NCBI GenBank assembly: GCA_964587555.1
Contig: CAZPLR010000007.1
Coordinates: 4,004-68,003 of the forward strand
Origin: JAHHTP01 sp964587555
Lineage (GTDB): Bacteria; Bacillota; Clostridia; Oscillospirales; Ruminococcaceae
DNA: 64,000 nucleotides
Direction: 5' to 3'
The notes under the pieces were generated by a model that worked only from the letters and a program-made list of their open reading frames with translations, was not told the DNA's origin and ran no database searches. Below are positions 25,568 through 33,410 of this stretch, in pieces. A program made the translations under genes and the position numbers. Each line of letters begins with the position of its first letter. Position 1 is the stretch's first letter.

Positions 25568-25645
25568 GGTGGATATAGCCCAGTTGGTTAGAGCGCCAGA
25601 TTGTGACTCTGGAGGCCGTGAGTTCGAGTCTCATTATCCACCCCA
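25568..25645 (+). tRNA. tRNA-His (anticodon GTG)
   Basis: Acceptor GTGGATA/TATCCAC, encoded extra G at position -1 opposite the discriminator C, anticodon stem CCAGA/TCTGG with loop TTGTGAC, and encoded CCA. Confidence 0.95.
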
Positions 25646-25688
25646 TTGCTGTACGTCTGGCAGTAAGTCGCTGTCAGACGTTTTATAT

Positions 25689-25764
25689 TGGGGTATCGCC
25701 AAGCGGCAAGGCAAGGGACTTTGACTCCCTCATCACGCTGGTTCGAATCCAGCTACCCCAGCCA
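25689..25764 (+). tRNA. tRNA-Gln (anticodon TTG)
   Basis: 76 bases, acceptor TGGGGTA/TACCCCA, anticodon stem AGGGA/TCCCT with loop CTTTGAC, encoded CCA. Last gene of the tRNA operon. Confidence 0.95.
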
Positions 25765-25791
25765 AAAGCAGGTCGTCGACCTGCTTTTTTT
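25765..25791 (+). terminator. Terminator of the four-tRNA operon
   Basis: GCAGGT/ACCTGC stem with a 5-base loop followed by a run of seven T, one base after the tRNA-Gln CCA end. Confidence 0.85.
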
Positions 25792-25827
25792 CAACTATTC
25801 GATGATATATGGAAAACGGAGCGCAGA

Positions 25828-26784
25828 ATGAACACGGAAAAATCAAGCAGGAACAAAACGATCGATATTGCGGAAAGCGAAGGCAAGGAATATCTTTCCC
25901 GCTGTATCCATCTGCGCAAAAAAGCGGCGCTTGACGAGGTTCTGGATCGAATCATCATCGGCGATTGCTTTAAGGTGTTAAAAAAGCTTCCGGAACATTC
26001 GGTCGATCTCTTGGTTGTCGATCCGCCGTATAATCTCACCAAGGATTATCACGGCAGCGTGTTCCGCCATACCGATGATGCAACCTACCGGCAATTTACG
26101 CTGGATTGGATTGACGCAGTGAAGCCGCTGCTGAAGAAAACCGCCGCCGTTTATGTCTGCTGCGACTGGGCGTCCGGCATGATTATCGGTCCGGTCCTAA
26201 AGGAGCATTTCATCCTGCGCAACCGCATCACTTGGCAGCGGGAAAAGGGCAGGGGGTCAAACAGCAATTGGAAAAGCGGAATGGAGGATATCTGGTTTGC
26301 GACCTGCTCGGAAGAGTATACGTTTCATATCAAAGCGGTGATGCAGCGTAAACGTGTTCACGCGCCGTACCGAAAGGACGGCGCGCCGAAGGATTGGGAG
26401 GAAACCGCAGAGGGACGTTTTCGCAACACGCATCCGTCGAACTTTTGGGACGACATATCAGTGCCGTATTGGTCGATGGCGGAGAATACTGCGCATCCAA
26501 CGCAAAAGCCGGAAAAGCTGATTGCAAAGCTGATCTTAGCGAATACCGATCCGGGCGGGGTGGTGCTGGATCCGTTCTGCGGTTCCGGTACGACGGCTGT
26601 GACCGCGAAGAAGCTGGGGCGGCATTTTATCGGGATTGAGCAGAATACACGCTACTGTATCTGGGCGCAGAAGCGGCTGGAGGACGCGGAGAAAAACCCA
26701 CAGATTCAAGGATACCGCGGCGGCGTGTTTTGGGAGAGGAACGCCTATTTCGGTTCTGCAAAACCTTCCGACAGCACAAAATAG
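25828..26784 (+). CDS. Site-specific DNA methyltransferase, beta class (orphan)
   Basis: The start at 25828 has GGAG 9 bases upstream; the frame extends back into tRNA genes and that part is not coding. The 318-residue protein has the catalytic motif IV DPPYN at 65-69 first and the AdoMet-binding motif I DPFCGSGTT near residue 250 last, the order of the beta class (CcrM/HinfI-like). DPPY usually means N6-adenine methylation. The segment between them, with WKSGMEDIWFATCS and HPSNFWDDI, would include the target-recognition part. No restriction endonuclease gene is adjacent, so it is an orphan, a maintenance or epigenetic methylase, or the remainder of a lost system. It lies between two tRNA operons, a common integration setting. 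The recognition sequence cannot be read from the protein. Confidence 0.9.
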   Translation: MNTEKSSRNKTIDIAESEGKEYLSRCIHLRKKAALDEVLDRIIIGDCFKVLKKLPEHSVDLLVVDPPYNLTKDYHGSVFRHTDDATYRQFTLDWIDAVKPLLKKTAAVYVCCDWASGMIIGPVLKEHFILRNRITWQREKGRGSNSNWKSGMEDIWFATCSEEYTFHIKAVMQRKRVHAPYRKDGAPKDWEETAEGRFRNTHPSNFWDDISVPYWSMAENTAHPTQKPEKLIAKLILANTDPGGVVLDPFCGSGTTAVTAKKLGRHFIGIEQNTRYCIWAQKRLEDAEKNPQIQGYRGGVFWERNAYFGSAKPSDSTK

Positions 26785-26814
26785 GAAAAGATTGACTTTT
26801 TTTGAAAAAAGGCG

Positions 26815-26843
26815 TTGACAAACTGGTTGGAGTATGCTATAAT
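26815..26843 (+). promoter_or_regulatory. Promoter of the tRNA-Asp/tRNA-Thr operon
   Basis: TTGACA (26815-26820), 17-bp spacer ending TATGC, TATAAT (26838-26843). Near-identical in design to the promoter at 25337-25365. Confidence 0.9.
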
Positions 26844-26868
26844 GAACAAGTGCTAAAAACGAGGGTTT

Positions 26869-26945
26869 GGCCCGGTAGCTCAGTTGGTTAGAGCGCCAGC
26901 CTGTCACGCTGGAGGTCGTCGGTTCGAGACCGATTCGGGTCGCCA
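26869..26945 (+). tRNA. tRNA-Asp (anticodon GTC)
   Basis: 77 bases, acceptor GGCCCGG with TCGGGTC (two wobble pairs), anticodon stem CCAGC/GCTGG with loop CTGTCAC, discriminator G, encoded CCA. Confidence 0.95.
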
Positions 26946-26949
26946 CTTT

Positions 26950-27025
26950 GCTGTTATGGCTCAGGTGGTAGAGCACATCCTTGGTAAGGATGAGGTCACC
27001 AGTTCGAATCTGGTTAACAGCTCCA
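26950..27025 (+). tRNA. tRNA-Thr (anticodon GGT), copy 2
   Basis: Base-for-base the same 76-base gene as the minus-strand copy at 24317-24392, including the encoded CCA. It follows tRNA-Asp by four bases and shares its promoter. Confidence 0.95.
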
Positions 27026-27027
27026 TA

Positions 27028-27068
27028 GAAACTTCTATTGCGGAAGCAATGGGAGTTTTTATTTTTTT
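27028..27068 (+). terminator. Terminator of the tRNA-Asp/tRNA-Thr operon
   Basis: AAACTTCTATTGC / GCAATGGGAGTTT stem (with G-U pairs) and a T-rich tail. Its core CTATTGCG...GCAATGGG resembles the terminator of the other tRNA-Thr copy. The 320 bases from here to the next gene hold nothing else I can support. Confidence 0.75.
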
Positions 27069-27388
27069 CGTTTTATCTCTATAGAAGCAATCCGACGATC
27101 TGCTGTTTTACAATTTGTCATTCATCGGCTGAAAGAAAACGCGGCGTCGTTTCACGGATCTCTTTTAATTGTAATATCTTACATATCTGTCTTGGCAGCT
27201 TGGCGTTTCCGGGTTTTCTCGATGCAAATAATAGCGTCCGAATATAACCTTTTCTATCATAGTTCTGTCTTTACAGAATGCGGCGGCTTTGCGGAAATAT
27301 TTTACAGGATTGACATCAAATTCGACAGAAAAGCATATTCTCCTTATGGTAGAATAAAAAAGAATGAAGAGAAGAAGGAGGAAGCGAT

Positions 27389-28090
27389 ATGAAGTTTCAT
27401 TGCTATATGGATTGGAAAGAGCAGGGGCTGCTGCTGGAAGGAAAGGACGCGGGGATCGATCGGGTCGATTTATCGCTTTACGCGCTTGCCCAAGCGCAGC
27501 AGCAGGAGCTTGTACAATTAAGCTTGCTCCTGCGGTCAAACGAGATGGAGGTCTGCGCGCTTTACGAGATGTTCCCGCCGCAGCTTTCGCTTGCTGGAAA
27601 CTGGGTGGATTATCAAAAGATCGACCGCTGTTTATTTGACGCGCTGGAGAAGGCGGCGGTATTCTGCCCGCAAACGCTTATTTTTGATACGGCTGCGCTG
27701 CAGAATCTGCCGGACGGTTTTTCCAAGGAGTACGTATTTAAGCAGCTTTGCTATCTGCTGAAAGAACGGGTTGCGCCGATCCTTCAGCAGCACCGCGTGC
27801 GCTGCGCGGTTGCGGGGGCGGATTCCTACGCGCTGGCAAAGGCGGTTGGAAGCGCTCAAATCGGCGTTTTAGCGGATTGCTCGCTTTTGCAGCAGAAGGA
27901 ATGCTGGAAAGAGCCATGTCTGCCGATCGTCTATGCACAGATCGAAGATTTTTCCGAGCAAAGCAGGCGTTTTCTTTCGCTGTTGACCCGGTTGGGGTAT
28001 GAGGGCGGCGTTTCGGTAAAGCCAAGCTCCGCAGATGTGCGGCGAAAGGTTTTTGCGGACTGGAAAACGATGGAAAACGAATATTGTTAA
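27389..28090 (+). CDS. Putative TIM-barrel protein, sugar-isomerase/AP-endonuclease-like, divergent
   Basis: The 233-residue protein is not firmly recognised. Short hydrophobic strands alternate with helices (KFHCYMDW, VDLSLYAL, TLIFDTAAL, RCAVAGADS, IGVLADCSLL, IVYAQIEDF), and the end LTRLGYEGGVSVKPSS resembles the closing strand of xylose-isomerase-like TIM barrels, where a sequence like GYxGxVSIE carries a metal ligand; here the Glu is replaced by Lys. It is shorter than active family members (about 270-290) and metal ligands are not evident, so it may be a degenerate, non-catalytic member. GGAGGAAG precedes the ATG. It stands alone, closed by a strong terminator. Confidence 0.55.
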   Translation: MKFHCYMDWKEQGLLLEGKDAGIDRVDLSLYALAQAQQQELVQLSLLLRSNEMEVCALYEMFPPQLSLAGNWVDYQKIDRCLFDALEKAAVFCPQTLIFDTAALQNLPDGFSKEYVFKQLCYLLKERVAPILQQHRVRCAVAGADSYALAKAVGSAQIGVLADCSLLQQKECWKEPCLPIVYAQIEDFSEQSRRFLSLLTRLGYEGGVSVKPSSADVRRKVFADWKTMENEYC

Positions 28091-28095
28091 AGGGC

Positions 28096-28128
28096 GTCTG
28101 GGAGAGAAACCTCTCCCAGACATTTTTT
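28096..28128 (+). terminator. Terminator after the TIM-barrel-like gene
   Basis: GTCTGGGAGAG/CTCTCCCAGAC, a perfect 11-bp stem with a 4-base loop, followed by ATTTTTT. Confidence 0.9.
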
Positions 28129-28167
28129 ATTGGGAACCTTTTTCCATTTTGTCAGCAAAATAGTGCA

Positions 28168-28196
28168 TTGAAAACCGTAAAAGATGATGCTATAAT
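28168..28196 (+). promoter_or_regulatory. Promoter of the DMT transporter gene
   Basis: TTGAAA (28168-28173), 17-bp spacer, TATAAT (28191-28196), about 70 bases before the start codon. Confidence 0.7.
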
Positions 28197-28264
28197 AAGT
28201 CTAACCTAAAAATCAAAGCGAAGTCCATCCCATCGAAAGAAAAAAGCGAATAAGGAGGGATTTT

Positions 28265-29230
28265 ATGGGGACTTTGGAAGGAGAAAGGACTTTTTTGCGC
28301 CGACCGCTTGTTGTATGCCTGCTGGCGGTGTTCTGCTGTCTGCTTTGGGGAAGCGCGTTTCCCTGCATCAAGATCGGCTATGCGCTTTTCGAGATCGATT
28401 CGCAGCAGACGTCCAGCCAAATTTTGTTTGCAGGCATCCGCTTTTTCCTTGCGGGCATCATGACGGTTATCGTCGGCAGCGTTTCGCAGCGGAAAATACA
28501 ATTCCCATCGGTGCGCGCTTTACCGAAGGTGGCGCTGCTCAGCCTGTTTCAAACTGTGCTGCAATATTTGTTTTTCTATGTCGGGCTGGCGCATACGACG
28601 GGGGTCAAGGCATCGATTGTAAACGGCGCGGGGACATTTCTTGCAATTTTGGTCGCGGCACTTTGCTTTCGGATGGAAAAGCTGTCGGCGCAAAAGCTGA
28701 TTGGATGCGCAGTCGGCTTTGCGGGGGTTGTGCTTGTAAACCTGCCGCAGGGCGGCGTTTCGGGAGGACTTGCGCTGACCGGCGAGGGCTTTATCCTGTT
28801 TTCGGCGATTTCCTATGCGTTTTCTTCGGCATTTATGAAGCGATTTTCCAAGCAGGAAAATCCTGTCATGCTTTCCGGATGGCAATTTATGCTTGGCGGC
28901 GCCGTCATGATTGCCGTGGGGCTGCTATGCGGCGGAAGACTGACTGTGATCAGCGCCGGTGGAATCGGAATGCTCTGCTATCTCGCCTTTGTTTCGGCAG
29001 CAGCATACTCTATCTGGAGCCTGCTGCTCAAATATAACCCGGTTTCAAGGGTGGCGGTTTATGGCTTTGCAAATCCGGTGTTTGGCGCGCTGCTTTCGGT
29101 GCTGCTTTTATCGGAGGCGCAGACAAGCCGCTTTGGCTGGGAAACGCTCGCCGCGCTCATTCTAGTATCCGCAGGTATTTATGTGGTAAACCGCCAGCCG
29201 AAGAACGAGCATGCGGTGAAAACGCCATAA
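28265..29230 (+). CDS. DMT superfamily (EamA) transporter
   Basis: The 321-residue protein has ten predicted membrane helices in two EamA halves. The first half starts VCLLAVFCCLLWGSAFPCIK, the usual WGS.FP element, and the second ends in GALLSVLLLSEAQ, the usual G.L...LGE region. This fold covers amino-acid and metabolite exporters such as RhaT, YdcZ and EamA; the substrate is not readable. AAGGAGG precedes the ATG by 7 bases. It is followed 27 bases later by asparaginase, so the two may be co-transcribed and linked to amino-acid handling. Confidence 0.9.
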   Translation: MGTLEGERTFLRRPLVVCLLAVFCCLLWGSAFPCIKIGYALFEIDSQQTSSQILFAGIRFFLAGIMTVIVGSVSQRKIQFPSVRALPKVALLSLFQTVLQYLFFYVGLAHTTGVKASIVNGAGTFLAILVAALCFRMEKLSAQKLIGCAVGFAGVVLVNLPQGGVSGGLALTGEGFILFSAISYAFSSAFMKRFSKQENPVMLSGWQFMLGGAVMIAVGLLCGGRLTVISAGGIGMLCYLAFVSAAAYSIWSLLLKYNPVSRVAVYGFANPVFGALLSVLLLSEAQTSRFGWETLAALILVSAGIYVVNRQPKNEHAVKTP

Positions 29231-29257
29231 GCGATAGAGATAGATCAAGGCAGAAGG

Positions 29258-30298
29258 ATGGAAGTAAGGATGAAAAATATTTTAATGATTGCGACCGGAG
29301 GAACGATCGCCTCCGGCGCAACCCAAACGGGACTGGCCCCGCAGCTTGATGCGGACGAGCTGCTGCACTACACGCCGCAGGTGAAAAAACTCTGCCGTGT
29401 TGATGCTGTCGAGCTTTTTTCGATTGACTCCACCAACATTTCCCCAAGGCACTGGCAGCTTTTGGTCGACTGTATTCGGGAAAACTATGAACGGTACGAC
29501 GGTTTTGTCATCACCCATGGCACCGATACGATGGCATATACGGCGGCGGCGCTTTCCTACTACATTCAGCATTCGCCGAAGCCGATTGTTTTGACCGGGG
29601 CGCAAAAGCCGATTTCGATGGAGATCACCGACTCTAAAACAAATTTGGAGGACGCATTTTCCTATGCCTGCGCGGACGCCTCCAGCGGCGTAGTGATCGT
29701 GTTCGGCGGGAAGGTAATCCTAGGCACGCGCGCCCGCAAGGTGCGCACCAAAAGCTTTGATGCGTTTGCAAGCATCAATTATCCGCCGCTTGCTGAGATC
29801 GTCGACGGCAGGATGATGCGCTATATCGCGCTGCCGAAGGAGCAGGCTCCTGCCTTTTATGAAAGAATGGACGCAAAGATCGGCATCTTCAAGCTGATAC
29901 CGGGGATGGGAGCGGACGTGCTGGAATTTATCTTAGAGCGGTACGACGCGGTTATCATCGAAAGCTATGGCGTGGGCGGTATTCCGTCGCTGGAGGGCGC
30001 GGCGTTTGACCGCGTGATCGAACGAGGGCTTTCCGCCGGGAAGATTGTCGTCATGACGACCCAAGTGCCCAACGAGGGCAGCGATATGACCGTTTATCGT
30101 GTGGGGCGGCGCTTGAAAAGCCGTTTTCAACTGATCGAAGCGTTTGATATGACCTCTGAATCGGTCAACGCCAAGCTGTTATGGCTTTGCTCCAATTTTT
30201 CCGGCGCGGAAGCGTCGCAGCTGCGCCGACTGTTCTACACGTCGGTTGCAAACGACATGCTGTACAGCGAATACGGCGAATACAACGAAAAGGCTTAA
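29258..30298 (+). CDS. L-asparaginase (type I/II fold)
   Basis: The 346-residue protein converts asparagine to aspartate and ammonia. The first catalytic Thr is in ATGGTIASG at the N-terminus and the second in THGTDTMAYTA near residue 88; the later MTTQVPNEGSDMTVYRVG segment is typical of the C-terminal lobe. There is no signal peptide, so it is the cytoplasmic kind. An alternative start is the ATG at 29270 (MKNILMI), which gives the usual N-terminus; both have plausible ribosome sites (AAGG, GGAAG). It sits between a DMT exporter and the GH125 mannosidase. Confidence 0.92.
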   Translation: MEVRMKNILMIATGGTIASGATQTGLAPQLDADELLHYTPQVKKLCRVDAVELFSIDSTNISPRHWQLLVDCIRENYERYDGFVITHGTDTMAYTAAALSYYIQHSPKPIVLTGAQKPISMEITDSKTNLEDAFSYACADASSGVVIVFGGKVILGTRARKVRTKSFDAFASINYPPLAEIVDGRMMRYIALPKEQAPAFYERMDAKIGIFKLIPGMGADVLEFILERYDAVIIESYGVGGIPSLEGAAFDRVIERGLSAGKIVVMTTQVPNEGSDMTVYRVGRRLKSRFQLIEAFDMTSESVNAKLLWLCSNFSGAEASQLRRLFYTSVANDMLYSEYGEYNEKA

Positions 30299-30398
30299 TC
30301 AAGCGGATTTTTAAAGAACGCTGATGGCAAGCGAGGGCGCCTTCCGGCAATTAAAACGCCTGCAGCAGTAAAAAATATACATACGCGTAAAAAAATTC

Positions 30399-30428
30399 TT
30401 GTAATGCCGGGGGCTGGTATGCTATAAT
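30399..30428 (+). promoter_or_regulatory. Promoter of the GH125 gene
   Basis: TTGTAA (30399-30404), 18-bp spacer ending TATGC and TATAAT (30423-30428), 64 bases before the start codon. Confidence 0.65.
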
Positions 30429-30491
30429 AAAGATAAAGAATTACACGCCGTTTGCAGACGGTAAAAATAAAGTAAAGTGAGGGCTTAGATC

Positions 30492-31769
30492 ATGCTGACA
30501 AAATCAATCAAGGCGCTGTTTGCCAAAGCGGATACCGTTTTAGCCGACCAGCCAAAGCTGCTTTCGGTATTCAAGAACACCTTTGCGTCTACTCTGGAAA
30601 CCACAACCCAGCTCACCGAAAAAGGCGACACCTTTATCATCACCGGCGATATCCCGGCGATGTGGCTGCGCGATTCGGTCGGTCAGGTTCACCATTATCT
30701 GCCGCTTTGTAAGGACGATCCGGAATTACAGTCCATTTTAGAGGGGCTGATTGCAAGGCAGGCTAAGTGTATCAACATCGACCCGTATGCCAATGCGTTT
30801 AACATCGAGCCGAACGGCAAGCACTGGGTTTACGATCACACCGCGTGCAGCCCGTGGTGCTGGGAGAGAAAATATGAGGTCGACTCCCTTTGCTATCCGA
30901 TGCAGCTTGCGTATCAATACTGGAAAGCAAGCGGAAGCGAAAGGATTTTCACCGAAGATTTCCACAAAGCGGTTTGGAACGTGGTGAATACCTTCGTTAC
31001 CGAGCAGGATCATGCTTCCTCGCCGTACCATTTCATCCGTTTGGAGGAGAATTGCGCAGGTTTAGAAACCGAAACCCTTCAGTTTGACGGCAAGGGACTT
31101 CCGGTTAACCGTACCGGTATGACTTGGTCGGGCTTCCGCCCGTCCGACGACGCCACCACCTTTGGCTATCTGATTCCGAGCAATATGTTCGCCGTGGTCA
31201 TTTTGGGCTATATCATGGAATTTGCAAAGGATATCTACAAAGACAGCCAGTTGTATGAAAAGGCGAGAAAGCTGCGGCACGAGATCGACTACGGTATCCG
31301 CGCCTACGCGATCTACCGCCATCCGACCTTCGGCAGTATCTATGCGTATGAAACCGACGGCTTTGGAAATTATACGTTAATGGACGATGCAAATGTTCCA
31401 AGTCTGCTTTCGATACCATATCTCGGCTACGCCGCGCCGGACAGCGAGCTTTATCGGAATACCAGAAGCTTTATTTTAAGCAAGGAGAATCCATTCTATT
31501 TTGAAGGCAGCTTTGCAAAGGGAATCGGTTCGCCGCATACTCCGAAGGGCTATATCTGGCATATTGCGCTTTCGATGCAGGGACTGACCAGCGCGGATCG
31601 GGAGGAGCAGAAGGCGCTTATCCAGACCATTTTAAATACCGACGCGGATACCGGCTATATGCACGAGGGCTTCCATGTCGACGATCCGGCGCAGTTTACT
31701 CGTCCGTGGTTTGCATGGTCGAACTCACTGTTCGCGGAACTGGTTTATAACGTTTATTTTGCCGAATAA
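30492..31769 (+). CDS. Glycoside hydrolase family 125, exo-alpha-1,6-mannosidase
   Basis: The 425-residue protein has the full GH125 pattern: DIPAMWLRDSVGQVHHYLPL, IDPYANAFNIEPNGKHW, the segment WSGFRPSDDATTFGY (near residue 219) containing the presumed acid Asp, and GYMHEGFHVDDP (near 392) containing the presumed base Glu. GH125 enzymes remove alpha-1,6-linked mannose from host or yeast glycans without a metal. No signal peptide is present, so it acts on imported oligosaccharides. It has its own promoter. With the GH109-like and propeller proteins elsewhere in the window it suggests growth on N- or O-glycans. Confidence 0.92.
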   Translation: MLTKSIKALFAKADTVLADQPKLLSVFKNTFASTLETTTQLTEKGDTFIITGDIPAMWLRDSVGQVHHYLPLCKDDPELQSILEGLIARQAKCINIDPYANAFNIEPNGKHWVYDHTACSPWCWERKYEVDSLCYPMQLAYQYWKASGSERIFTEDFHKAVWNVVNTFVTEQDHASSPYHFIRLEENCAGLETETLQFDGKGLPVNRTGMTWSGFRPSDDATTFGYLIPSNMFAVVILGYIMEFAKDIYKDSQLYEKARKLRHEIDYGIRAYAIYRHPTFGSIYAYETDGFGNYTLMDDANVPSLLSIPYLGYAAPDSELYRNTRSFILSKENPFYFEGSFAKGIGSPHTPKGYIWHIALSMQGLTSADREEQKALIQTILNTDADTGYMHEGFHVDDPAQFTRPWFAWSNSLFAELVYNVYFAE

Positions 31770-31825
31770 AGCGTGACAATAGCAACAGCACAAAGTAACG
31801 CTGCGGGGTTTCCCCTTTAAGGAGC

Positions 31826-31868
31826 GATTCCTTTCGCGTCAAAGCACGGCGCGGAAGGAATCTGCTTT
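31826..31868 (+). terminator. Hairpin terminator after the GH125 gene
   Basis: GATTCCTTTCGCG pairs with CGCGGAAGGAATC (with one G-U pair) around an 11-base loop; a weak T-rich stretch (TGCTTTGTT) follows. Confidence 0.6.
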
Positions 31869-31906
31869 GTTGCTGCTTGCTTTGGATAAAGGAGAGGGGA
31901 AGAGTT

Positions 31907-33313
31907 ATGCTGAGAAAGCAGGAGATCAATGCGTGGATCGATGCGCATGAGGAGGAAATGGTGCAAAGCTTATGCCGCCTCATCAAAAAAGCGTCGCCGC
32001 GTGGGAATGCGCTTGAGGATAAGCCGTTCGGCGAAGGTCCCTATGAAGCGCTGATCGAGGGATTAAAGCTTGCAGACGAGCTGGGCTTTGCAACCCAGAA
32101 TATGGATAACTGCATTGGTACTGCCGATTTGGGGGAGGGCGATCCGAGCATTGGAATCCTCTGCCATTTGGACGTTGTGCCGGAAGGCTCCGGCTGGACG
32201 ATGCCGGCATTTGAGGGCATTGTGAAGGATGGGCGCGTCTATGGGCGCGGTGCGATCGACGATAAAGGACCTGCTGTTTCGGTGCTGTACGCTATGAAAG
32301 CGGTCAAAGAAGCGGGGATTGCCTTAAAAAATCCAGTCCGTTTTATTGTCGGTACCGACGAGGAGTGCGGCTCCTCCGATCTTCCGCACTATAAAAAGTA
32401 CGCGAAGATGCCGCCGATGCTGTTTACGCCGGACGGAGGCTATCCGGTCATCAATATCGAAAAAGGGATGTGCCGCGGCGAGTTTACCAAAGAGTACGCG
32501 GTTTTGGATGCGCTGCCGAGGATTGTGAGCGCGTCTGGCGGCGCGACAGTCAACGCTGTGCCGGGAACTGCGCAGGCGGTGATCGCCGGGATGACAAAGG
32601 CGGAGCTGGATCGCTGCTTGGAAAGCCTGCCGGCAGAGGTTGCAAGCAGCTTGGAGGAAATGCCGGACGGTGCGGTGAAAGCGGTCTTTACCGGCAAAAG
32701 CGCACACGCTTCCACGCCGCAGGACGGCATCAACGCCATGGCAGCGATGCTGCTGTTCTTAGGCTCGCTCCCGCTTGCCAATCCGCAGGAAAAGGAAGTG
32801 CTTATGGACCTGTGCGAGCTGTTCCCGTATGGACAGACGGACGGAAAGAATGTCGGTCTTGCGATGGCGGATCAAAAGTCCGGTGCGCTGACCTTGGCTT
32901 TCTCGGTCTTTGCGATGGAAGGCGGAAGGGTTTGCGGTAAATGCGACATCCGTTTCCCGGTCTGCGCGACTGGGGAAGAGGTGAAGTCCCGTCTGGAAAA
33001 GGCGCTTCAGGCAAAGGGCTTCACACTTTCTTGCGGAGTCAGCGAACCGCACGAAACGCCGGAGGACAGCGCGTTTGTACAGACCCTGCTGCGCACCTAT
33101 CATGAGATGACCGGGCAGGACGCCTACTGCGTTGCAATTGGCGGCGGCACCTATGTGCATCACGAGGAGGGCGGCGTCGCATTCGGCGCGGAGTTTCCAA
33201 ACGCGGAGGATCACCATATGCATGGCGCGGACGAATTTATCGAGATCAAGGAGCTTGTGCTAAACGCAAAGATTTTTGCACGGGCGATTTTAAGCCTACA
33301 AGAAATTTCGTAA
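31907..33313 (+). CDS. pepV: M20 family dipeptidase (PepV/Sapep type)
   Basis: The ATG at 31907 follows GGAGAGGGG; an in-frame TTG 30 bases earlier overlaps that site and is rejected. The 468-residue protein is a zinc dipeptidase: CHLDVVPEGSGW gives the first metal ligand, GRGAIDDKGP the bridging Asp, GTDEECGSSD the catalytic Glu pair, and FPNAEDHHMHGADEFIEI the last His. The length and a lid domain with KSAHASTPQDGINA match PepV. It is cytoplasmic and splits imported dipeptides, complementing PepF. Confidence 0.92.
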   Translation: MLRKQEINAWIDAHEEEMVQSLCRLIKKASPRGNALEDKPFGEGPYEALIEGLKLADELGFATQNMDNCIGTADLGEGDPSIGILCHLDVVPEGSGWTMPAFEGIVKDGRVYGRGAIDDKGPAVSVLYAMKAVKEAGIALKNPVRFIVGTDEECGSSDLPHYKKYAKMPPMLFTPDGGYPVINIEKGMCRGEFTKEYAVLDALPRIVSASGGATVNAVPGTAQAVIAGMTKAELDRCLESLPAEVASSLEEMPDGAVKAVFTGKSAHASTPQDGINAMAAMLLFLGSLPLANPQEKEVLMDLCELFPYGQTDGKNVGLAMADQKSGALTLAFSVFAMEGGRVCGKCDIRFPVCATGEEVKSRLEKALQAKGFTLSCGVSEPHETPEDSAFVQTLLRTYHEMTGQDAYCVAIGGGTYVHHEEGGVAFGAEFPNAEDHHMHGADEFIEIKELVLNAKIFARAILSLQEIS

Positions 33314-33323
33314 TGCTTTATCC

Positions 33324-33364
33324 TATCAGCGCCGTATCTGCTTTACGGCGCTGATATTTGGTTT
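33324..33364 (+). terminator. Terminator after pepV
   Basis: TATCAGCGCCGTA/TACGGCGCTGATA, a 13-bp perfect stem with a 7-base loop, then TTTGGTTT. Confidence 0.8.
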
Positions 33365-33410
33365 ATGTAAAACGCGTCTTATCCGATCGAATGGGAGGAG
33401 GTAGTGTATT

